Made by a program: the position numbers and the translations under genes. The notes beneath the pieces are model-generated. The model was not told the origin of the DNA. It saw nothing but the letters and a program-made list of their open reading frames with translations, and searched no databases. A stretch of 11,498 bases of DNA from assembly GCA_964383535.1 (NCBI GenBank), contig CAYLHS010000069.1:1-11498 (forward strand), in the 5' to 3' direction. Source of the DNA: CAYLHS01 sp964383535 (GTDB lineage Bacteria; Actinomycetota; Acidimicrobiia; Spongiisociales; UBA4744). Below, piece after piece: positions 6,569-11,498 of this stretch; within the stretch, counting starts at the first letter, position 1, and each line of letters starts with the position of its first letter.

Positions 6569-8998
6569 ATGGCGGACGGCCACGATGTGGGGATCCCTTC
6601 GATCGACATCAACCAAGAGGTAGAGAAGTCCTTCCTCGACTATGCGATGTCGGTCATCGTCTCGCGTGCCCTCCCCGACGTTCGGGACGGTCTCAAGCCC
6701 GTGCAACGGCGGATCGTCTACTCGATGTTCGAGTCGGGCATGGGGCCCAATTCGACGTTCCGCAAGTGCTCGAAGGTGGTCGGCGACGTGATGGGGAACT
6801 ACCACCCGCACGGCAACGACGCCATCTACGACGCATTGGTGCGCATGGGGCAGGATTTCTCCACGCGCTACCCGGTCATCGACAAGCAGGGGAACTTCGG
6901 CACGATCGACGATCCGCCGGCAGCCATGCGGTACACCGAGAGCCGTCTTACACAACTCGCCACGAGGCTCCTCGACGGGATCAGAGAGAACACGGTCAAC
7001 TTCGAAGAGAACTACTCGGGCGAGATGTCCGAACCCACCGTGTTGCCCGCCCGGTTCCCGAACTTGCTGGTGAACGGATCGACCGGTATCGCCGTGGGGA
7101 TGGCGACCAACATCCCGCCGTACAACATCAGAGAGATCGTTGACGCATGCATCTACGCTCTCGACAATCCGGACGCCCCGATCGACGACTACCTCGATAT
7201 CGTCAAAGGACCGGACTTTCCGACCGGTGGGTTCCTTGTCGGCACACGGGGTATCAAGGAGGCGCTGAGAACCGGCCGCGGCTCGGTGAAGATGCGGGCT
7301 GTCACCGACGTTCAGGAGATCCGCAAGGGCCGCACGGCCATCATCGTGACAGAGCTCCCATACCAGGTGTCCCATGATCGGGTCCTGGAGAAGATCGCCG
7401 CGCTGGTGCATTCGAAGAAGATCACCGGCATCGCCGATCTCCGCAATGCCAGCTCGGATCGGGTGGGCACGAGGCTGGTCATCGAGCTGAAGAGAGAGGC
7501 CGTACCGCAGGTCGTTCTCAATCAGCTCTTCAAGATGACACAGCTCCAGGACACGTTCGGCGTGAACACGGTTGCCCTGGTCGATGGTGTGCCGCGCACG
7601 CTGAGTATCTCCGAGATGATCGGGTACTACCTGGACCATCAGATGGAGGTCATCGAACGACGGACCCGATTCCGTCTGGACGAGGCGGAGAAGCGCCTGC
7701 ACATCCTCGAAGGTCTGCTGATCGCCCTCGACAACATCGATGCGGTGATCGAGGTCATCCGCAACTCGGAGGACACTGCGGTCGCGAGGGCCGCCTTGAT
7801 GGAACGGTTCGATCTGTCCGAGATCCAGGCGAACCACATTCTCGACATGCAGCTCCGCAGATTGACGGCACTCGAGACGTCGAAGGTACGCGAGGAGCAC
7901 GACTCCCTGGTCCTTACCATCGCCGACCTGAAAGCGATCCTGGCCGACCCCGCCAAGAGGAGGTCGATCATCGCCACCGACCTGGCAGAGATCAGGGAGA
8001 AGTTCGGAGATGAGCGGCGCAGTCACATCATCCCCGATGACGGCGATCTCTCGCTCGAGGATCTGATCGCCGACGAGGAAATCGTCGTGACGGTGTCTGC
8101 GAACGGCTACGTCAAGTCTGTTCTGGCCCGTTCCTACCGGGCACAGGGACGTGGAGGAAGAGGTGTGCAAGGTGCCGCCCTTCGGGAAGACGACGTGATC
8201 AGCCATCTGGTACATACGACGGCGCATGCGTATCTGTTGTTCTTCACCAACCGGGGGAAGGTGCATCGCGTGAAGGCGCACCAGATCCCGAGGAAGGAAC
8301 GCACGGCCAAGGGTGTGCTGGGCCAGTCTGTGTTGCCTCTGGAGCCGGACGAGCGAATTGAGGCGGTCATCGATACGAGGGACTACGAGACCTCCCGGTT
8401 CCTGGTGACCGCAACGAAGATGGGTCTGATCAAGAAGACACCCTTCTCCGACTACGACTCACGCAACTCGTCGCTCGTGGCGATCAATCTCCAGGAAGGC
8501 GACGAAGTCGTTGCGGTGAGAACTACCAACGGCTCCGACGACCTGCTCCTACTCACGCGTGACGGGCAAGGTATCCGATTCTCAGAAGGAGATCTCCGGC
8601 CGATGGGACGAGCCACGCAGGGGGTGAGAGGGATCCGACTTCGCGAAGGCGACGAGGTGATATCGGCCGCCACCAGCAAAGACGGGGAGGAGATCCTCCT
8701 GATCACTTCGGGCGGGTACGGCAAGCGCGTCCCGCTGGATCGGTTCCCCGTGCAGCGCCGTGGCGGTATCGGCGTGAAGTCGATGAAGCTGACCCGGGTT
8801 CGGGGCAGGCTGGTTGCAGGGAGGGCCATCTCGGCGGGCGCAGAGCTGTTTGCGGTGTCGTCCGAAGGTGTCGTGATTCGACTTTCGGCCCAGAGCATCA
8901 GCCGGCAGAAGCGTGAGGCAAGTGGAGTGAAAGTGATGAACCTCGCCGCTGGCGCGGAACTGGCCGCCATCGCCCCCGCCCCGCAAGAGGAGGAATAG
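6569..8998 (+). CDS. gyrA: DNA gyrase subunit A
   Basis: GyrA holds the DNA-breaking tyrosine and the DNA-wrapping C-terminal domain of gyrase. ATG at 6569 follows AAGGAGAGG (6558-6566) and gives 809 residues, a normal length; an open frame from 6449 lies inside gyrB. The catalytic Tyr122 is seen in AMRYTE (119-124). The quinolone-pocket region reads HPHGNDAIYDALVR (79-92): the positions matching E. coli Asp82 and Ser83 are Asn83 and Asp84, while Asp88 keeps the E. coli Asp87 residue. The GyrA box is QGRGGRG (526-532), a variant of the usual QRRGGKG, and separates it from ParC. The beta-pinwheel repeats follow to an acidic end. It is the second gene of gyrBA. Confidence 0.98.
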   Translation: MADGHDVGIPSIDINQEVEKSFLDYAMSVIVSRALPDVRDGLKPVQRRIVYSMFESGMGPNSTFRKCSKVVGDVMGNYHPHGNDAIYDALVRMGQDFSTRYPVIDKQGNFGTIDDPPAAMRYTESRLTQLATRLLDGIRENTVNFEENYSGEMSEPTVLPARFPNLLVNGSTGIAVGMATNIPPYNIREIVDACIYALDNPDAPIDDYLDIVKGPDFPTGGFLVGTRGIKEALRTGRGSVKMRAVTDVQEIRKGRTAIIVTELPYQVSHDRVLEKIAALVHSKKITGIADLRNASSDRVGTRLVIELKREAVPQVVLNQLFKMTQLQDTFGVNTVALVDGVPRTLSISEMIGYYLDHQMEVIERRTRFRLDEAEKRLHILEGLLIALDNIDAVIEVIRNSEDTAVARAALMERFDLSEIQANHILDMQLRRLTALETSKVREEHDSLVLTIADLKAILADPAKRRSIIATDLAEIREKFGDERRSHIIPDDGDLSLEDLIADEEIVVTVSANGYVKSVLARSYRAQGRGGRGVQGAALREDDVISHLVHTTAHAYLLFFTNRGKVHRVKAHQIPRKERTAKGVLGQSVLPLEPDERIEAVIDTRDYETSRFLVTATKMGLIKKTPFSDYDSRNSSLVAINLQEGDEVVAVRTTNGSDDLLLLTRDGQGIRFSEGDLRPMGRATQGVRGIRLREGDEVISAATSKDGEEILLITSGGYGKRVPLDRFPVQRRGGIGVKSMKLTRVRGRLVAGRAISAGAELFAVSSEGVVIRLSAQSISRQKREASGVKVMNLAAGAELAAIAPAPQEEE

Positions 8999-9012
8999 CC
9001 GTGCGCCCTCCC

Positions 9013-9040
9013 CTGACGTTGTGCCGGGTGGCGGTACACT
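9013..9040 (+). promoter_or_regulatory. Possible promoter before the DUF3566 gene
   Basis: TACACT at 9035-9040 is a good -10; CTGACG at 9013-9018 is a fair -35 with 16 nt between. It lies in the 66-nt gyrA-DUF3566 gap, so the membrane protein gene may have its own start in addition to read-through from gyrA. Confidence 0.4.
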
Positions 9041-9064
9041 CGCCTGAAGCGAGGAGCTGAGACT

Positions 9065-9622
9065 ATGGCCGTACGGCGGGTTCGTCGTATCGTTCGCAAG
9101 TTCGATCCCTGGACCGTGATGAAAGTGTCCTTGGTCTTCTACGCCGTCTTGGGACTGGTATTCATCCTCGCCGTGGTCATCCTGTGGGCAGTCGTCTCGA
9201 ACGCAGGCTTTCCTCAGAAGATCGAGAGTTTCCTGAAACAGATCTCGCTACTCAAGGCCGATACGGTGCTGTTCAAGAGCAGCGACCAGTACCTGCGGGT
9301 CGTCGTGTTCCTCGCTGTGGTGTGGACGGCGCTGATGAGCGGCCTCACGACCCTTGGTGCCGTCATCTACAACCTGATCTCAGACGTCGTGGGCGGGATC
9401 GAGGTCGTCGTACTCGAGGAGACGTTGAATGTCCCTGCCCTTCCGGTCGTGCGCACTCCGCAGCAAGTACATGCGACGCCGCCGCCTGTTCGAGATGACC
9501 TCCCGACAGCGGAAATCCCTGCCATCGACCTCACGGACGAGTCGATCGAACGGGAGCATGGAGCCGAGGGTGCCTCGACCGACGAGGAGCCGGCTATCGA
9601 GCTGTGGCCGGACGGAAGCTAG
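9065..9622 (+). CDS. DUF3566 membrane protein
   Basis: This 185-residue protein belongs to the DUF3566 family, found in Actinobacteria directly after gyrA (Rv0007 is the tuberculosis counterpart by position). The family hallmark DPWTVMK (14-20) follows a basic N-terminus (VRRVRRIVRKF), then come transmembrane helix 1 (about 21-45), a loop, transmembrane helix 2 (about 78-103), and the conserved YNLISDVVGGIEV (102-114). A proline-rich and then acidic tail (about 122-185), poorly conserved in kind, ends the protein; the longer disordered extension of many homologues is N-terminal instead. The ATG is preceded by GAGGAG (9051-9056) at 8 nt. The molecular function is not established to my knowledge. 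The last 29 nt overlap the 3' end of the convergent gene. Confidence 0.9.
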   Translation: MAVRRVRRIVRKFDPWTVMKVSLVFYAVLGLVFILAVVILWAVVSNAGFPQKIESFLKQISLLKADTVLFKSSDQYLRVVVFLAVVWTALMSGLTTLGAVIYNLISDVVGGIEVVVLEETLNVPALPVVRTPQQVHATPPPVRDDLPTAEIPAIDLTDESIEREHGAEGASTDEEPAIELWPDGS

Positions 9623-10265
9623 CGATCTCCAAGCCGGCAGCCTCCGCAATGCCGAGGTAGCGGTCCGCAATCGACGTCACGTCCACCAACCCCACCTCGT
9701 GAGGCTCCGTCGCCATGACGATCGCTGCGGCGGCAAGCGCAATAGCGTCGAGGAAGGCCCGCTGGTCTGCGACACCGACCACTTCTGAGGTCGTCTCGAC
9801 GACGATTCCCGACCAGTCTCCCGACGTGGGGGCGACGACCAGACCATCCGGCCGCGGATTCGAGTGGAGCCTCCCAACGGGCGGGGGAAACGAGACAGGC
9901 GCCCCGCTTCGGAGCGGAGCACCGGGGACGGTGATTGCGACCAGCCGGGGGTTGCGTGTCGACGCGATGGCTCGAGCGAGCGCTGCGAGGGACGCGTCCG
10001 CGAAGACGGGGATCCGGACGGGCGCGGAGACGGTGCCTCGGACTGCCAGAGGGATGCCTGCCGAGGTCGCTTTCGAGAGCGCCTCGGTCGCGTCGACGGC
10101 ATCGGAGACGACAACGTCCCACTCGGAGAGGTGGCGCACCCTGGTGATCTTGGATCGTTCGGGGTCTTGGCCGAGTACACCAAGGAGGGTGAGGTCGGCC
10201 TCTGCGAGAAGGATCTCAGCGCAACGACCTGCGACGGGTCCCGTCTGATGGATTGCTACTTTCAC
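9594..10265 (-). CDS. Unrecognised protein with Rossmann-like N-terminus
   Basis: I do not recognise this 223-residue protein. The start MKVAIHQTGPVAGRCAEILL has a beta-strand, glycine-containing loop, helix order like a nucleotide-binding Rossmann fold, though the loop (TGPVAGR) is not a classical GxGxxG. SEWDVVVSDAVDATEALSKA (47-66) and AGIPLAVRG (69-77) follow, like the later strands of dehydrogenase-type folds. A second part (about 107-190) with SGDWSGIVVET and DAIALAAAAIVM vaguely recalls the C-terminal part of saccharopine dehydrogenase-like proteins. The GTG start overlaps the stop of a 34-codon gene as GTGA, implying translational coupling. Coding is supported by clean composition, this coupling and full-length openness. 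The 3' end overlaps the DUF3566 gene by 29 nt. An oxidoreductase role is only a guess. Confidence 0.7.
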   Translation of the reverse strand: MKVAIHQTGPVAGRCAEILLAEADLTLLGVLGQDPERSKITRVRHLSEWDVVVSDAVDATEALSKATSAGIPLAVRGTVSAPVRIPVFADASLAALARAIASTRNPRLVAITVPGAPLRSGAPVSFPPPVGRLHSNPRPDGLVVAPTSGDWSGIVVETTSEVVGVADQRAFLDAIALAAAAIVMATEPHEVGLVDVTSIADRYLGIAEAAGLEIASFRPATAR

Positions 10266-10366
10266 GGGTGTCGAATCGGCTCCCAGGTCCCTTCCGGGAG
10301 GGGAGAACGACGCCTGAGGAGCAGCACGCCGACGGCCACGGCAGCGATCACGAGGAGCTTGCGCAT
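10262..10366 (-). CDS. 34-residue membrane peptide, DLW-39-like
   Basis: The minus strand reads MRKLLVIAAVAVGVLLL and then RRRSPLPEGTWEPIRHP before TGA. It has one short transmembrane segment (about 4-17), a positive cluster (RRR), and a short tail with a tryptophan. Its size, the MRKLL opening and its place near gyrA and tRNA-Ile resemble the actinobacterial DLW-39 family of tiny proteins, but the DLW motif itself is absent (GTW here), so I treat this as similarity of kind only. The stop overlaps the GTG of the next gene by 4 nt. No Shine-Dalgarno is visible; instead TACACT sits 6 nt before the ATG, suggesting a leaderless transcript. The topology would be inside-positive with the tail in the cytoplasm, if the residues are read conventionally. 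Confidence 0.65.
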   Translation of the reverse strand: MRKLLVIAAVAVGVLLLRRRSPLPEGTWEPIRHP

Positions 10367-10372
10367 GGGGCG

Positions 10373-10378
10373 AGTGTA
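10373..10378 (-). promoter_or_regulatory. -10 element TACACT placed for a leaderless start
   Basis: On the minus strand TACACT (10378..10373) is followed by CGCCCC and then ATG at 10366. Transcription would begin at or within a base of the A of ATG. Leaderless mRNAs are common in Actinobacteria. No good -35 hexamer is seen 16-18 nt upstream, so the promoter call is tentative. Confidence 0.45.
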
Positions 10379-10403
10379 GGTGAGAGGCACGAAATCAGCC
10401 CGA

Positions 10404-10419
10404 CCGAAGGCCACTTCGG
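10404..10419. repeat. Small hairpin between the VanZ gene and the 34-residue gene
   Basis: CCGAAG (10404-10409) and CTTCGG (10414-10419) form a perfect 6-bp stem with a 4-nt loop. It lies 33-48 nt beyond the stop of the minus-strand VanZ gene. There is no clear T-tract after it on the minus strand, so it is at best a weak terminator or a processing structure. Confidence 0.4.
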
Positions 10420-10451
10420 CCAGACCGTGTCAGCGATGTGCGTGGACACGC

Positions 10452-11075
10452 TCACGGGAGGGACGGGTGGCTGTCACTGGTGGGCGCCACGGGTGTGGAT
10501 TCAGGGGTCATGATCGAGCGCGCATAGCTCAGGTACGGACCTGACTGGTCTCCGATGCGAGGATCGATGATCCGAAACAACAGCCGGATGATCAGGAAGG
10601 CGACGATGCCGATCAGCACCCCGCCCGTATTGAGAACGAGGTCGTTGATGTCGAGTATGCGGTAGGGCACTCCGATCACCATTCCGATCAGCAGCTGCGA
10701 GAGTTCGACGGCAGCGAAGGTCCCTGCCCCGACGAGGAGTACACGGACCGTCGATCGTTTCCGGAGAACGAACCAGGCCAGAAGGCCGAACGGAGCACCC
10801 ATCAGGATGTTGCCCTGCACCTGCGCGGTGGTCCCCATGCGGTCGAAGAGAGCGAAATTGGCCGGTGTGACCCAGGAAGGCATGTACGTATCGATGATCG
10901 CACGGTCAAGGGGGATTGGGAACAGCGTCACCCTTGCCACCTCGATCAAGTAGATGGCGAACACTGCAATGGAGAAGGTACGCGCTCGGGAGGCCGGATC
11001 GCGGACAAGGCGGTAGGCGGCCCAGGCCAGAAGCAGTGGATAGGCAATGACCGTCAGAACCGCCCCTTGGAGCAC
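10452..11075 (-). CDS. VanZ-like family membrane protein
   Basis: The 207-residue protein has the VanZ-like domain: IYLIEVARVTLFP (41-53), GNILMGAPFGLL (88-99), VELSQLL (123-129), and the signature YRILDINDLVLNTGGVLIG (138-156). Four to five transmembrane helices are visible (about 4-24, 34-52, 90-106, 110-134, 146-168), followed by a hydrophilic proline- and serine-rich tail. VanZ was named for low-level teicoplanin resistance, but most family members are chromosomal and of unknown function, so no resistance should be assumed. GTG at 11075 is well supported by AAGGGAGGT five nucleotides upstream on the minus strand. It lies upstream of the 34-residue gene with an 85-nt gap. Family call is confident, function unknown. 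Confidence 0.87.
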   Translation of the reverse strand: MLQGAVLTVIAYPLLLAWAAYRLVRDPASRARTFSIAVFAIYLIEVARVTLFPIPLDRAIIDTYMPSWVTPANFALFDRMGTTAQVQGNILMGAPFGLLAWFVLRKRSTVRVLLVGAGTFAAVELSQLLIGMVIGVPYRILDINDLVLNTGGVLIGIVAFLIIRLLFRIIDPRIGDQSGPYLSYARSIMTPESTPVAPTSDSHPSLP

Positions 11076-11080
11076 TGATA

Positions 11081-11088
11081 CCTCCCTT
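11081..11088 (-). promoter_or_regulatory. Strong ribosome binding site for the VanZ-like gene
   Basis: On the minus strand AAGGGAGG ends 6 nt before the GTG at 11075. It decides the GTG start over later in-frame codons. Confidence 0.75.
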
Positions 11089-11413
11089 CGAGAGGAATCG
11101 TAGGGGGGTTCGAGCTATTCGTCCGTGGCGTCGTTGGCGAGCTGGACAAACCATCACCTGGTGACCGCACCGTCGTCGGTCGCTGGTGTCGGAAAGGCAG
11201 ACCGAGGCTGTACTGGATTCGGCAAGAAACGACTGGGGCAGGTCACCTGTGTTCCAAAGAATCGTCGAAGGTCTCATCGAACGGGGGCTGTACCAATTCA
11301 GGCGGTCTCTGATCGGGAGTGACGATCAAGAGGGACCCGGTCGCACGCTCGCGTGGACGCAGTGTGGACTCAGGGCGGACACGGGCTCAGCCAGCCGCTC
11401 ACCGGACGTGCGA

Positions 11414-11438
11414 AATCCCCTTGCGGTGCAAGGGGATT
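11414..11438 (-). terminator. Terminator hairpin downstream of tRNA-Ile
   Basis: AATCCCCTTGC (11414-11424) and GCAAGGGGATT (11428-11438) form a perfect 11-bp stem with a 3-nt loop. It lies 7 nt beyond the mature 3' end of the minus-strand tRNA. The minus-strand run after the stem is only TTTCG (the first two T's belong to the stem), a poor U-tract, but such terminators are frequent in high-GC bacteria. It should separate tRNA transcription from the VanZ gene. Confidence 0.75.
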
Positions 11439-11445
11439 CTGATAG

Positions 11446-11498
11446 TGGGCCCAGGTGGACTTGAACCACCGGCCTCATCCTTATCAGGGATGCGCTCT
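11446..11498 (-). tRNA. tRNA-Ile (GAT anticodon), 3' part, cut by window edge
   Basis: On the minus strand the anticodon arm is CATCC-CTGATAA-GGATG, with anticodon GAT at 11485..11483. The T-arm GGTGG-TTCAAGT-CCACC follows, then the 3' acceptor strand TGGGCCC and discriminator A at 11446. The next genomic bases are CTATC, so the CCA end is not encoded. The 5' acceptor strand and most of the D-arm are outside the window. tRNA-Ile after gyrA is common in Actinobacteria, often with tRNA-Ala, but there it usually runs in the gyrA direction; here it is opposed. Confidence 0.95.

Larger units (their letters stand above)
11076..11445. other. Intergenic region between the VanZ-like gene and tRNA-Ile
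   Basis: This is 370 bases without a supported gene. It holds the VanZ ribosome binding site at its left end and the tRNA terminator hairpin (11414-11438) at its right end. Between them I see two short odd-centred palindromes, TCACC-T-GGTGA (11154-11164) and CAGGT-C-ACCTG (11239-11249), and no convincing promoter hexamers for the VanZ gene. A plus-strand frame from 11186 runs through the terminator and into the tRNA, so it is not a real complete gene. Confidence 0.6.

Noticed and set aside
6515..8281. 588-codon minus-strand frame opposite gyrA
   Set aside because: Antisense shadow of a conserved gene with no protein-like family features.
9715..10379. Plus-strand frames opposite the Rossmann-like gene and the 34-codon gene
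   Set aside because: Composition is repetitive Arg/Gly/Ser/Thr without domains, while the minus strand has coherent coding, coupling and a Rossmann-like start.
11186..11464. Plus-strand 92-codon frame
   Set aside because: It reads through the terminator hairpin and into the tRNA-Ile gene; the first 40 residues look mildly protein-like but nothing supports a complete gene.
1..11498. A new defence, mobile or biosynthetic system
   Set aside because: I searched both strands for repeats, recombinases, toxin-antitoxin pairs and non-coding arrays and saw none; the content is conserved origin-region housekeeping with a small accessory minus-strand cluster.

Overview
This window is the replication-origin core of a high-GC bacterium, almost certainly a member of the Actinomycetota. 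The order rpmH (divergent) / dnaA-dnaN-recF-dciA(DUF721)-gyrB-gyrA-DUF3566, with tRNA-Ile(GAT) just beyond, is the classical actinobacterial layout. The DUF3566 membrane protein and the DUF721 gene ending a recF operon both point to that phylum. The short DnaA domain II and the compact 178-bp dnaA-dnaN spacer differ from what is known of Streptomyces and Mycobacterium. I suspect a deep-branching class such as Acidimicrobiia, but this is inference.

Left edge (1-502): the 5' end of rpmH runs leftward from its own near-consensus promoter. dnaA runs rightward from a second good promoter and has a leader of about 140 nt. That leader holds a 9-bp inverted repeat and a tight cluster of three DnaA-box-like 9-mers just before the ribosome binding site. 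The dnaA-dnaN spacer (1850-2027) holds a second cluster, including one perfect TTATCCACA, followed by a CTA/CCA trinucleotide run that looks like a DnaA-trio and a short AT-richer stretch. I read the two clusters and the spacer element as a small bipartite oriC.

Middle (2028-9622): dnaN, recF and dciA are packed with zero or negative spacing and supply the sliding clamp, gap repair/loading and helicase-loading functions. gyrB has its own promoter, with a palindrome at the predicted transcription start. gyrA follows 10 nt after gyrB, and the DUF3566 gene follows gyrA. DNA gyrase and the initiation proteins are thus made together at the origin.

Right edge (9594-11498): everything is on the minus strand. 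It comprises a partial tRNA-Ile with a strong terminator hairpin, a VanZ-like membrane protein, a 34-residue membrane peptide that may be leaderless and is translationally coupled (GTGA overlap), and an unrecognised Rossmann-like protein whose 3' end overlaps the DUF3566 gene. These face head-on to a replisome leaving the origin.

Most of the window is conserved housekeeping DNA. I see no defence system, mobile element or CRISPR. The points most worth checking are the origin architecture, the small coupled peptide with its unknown partner, the gyrB operator-like palindrome, and unusual residues in the quinolone-binding positions of GyrA and in the GyrB TOPRIM motif.
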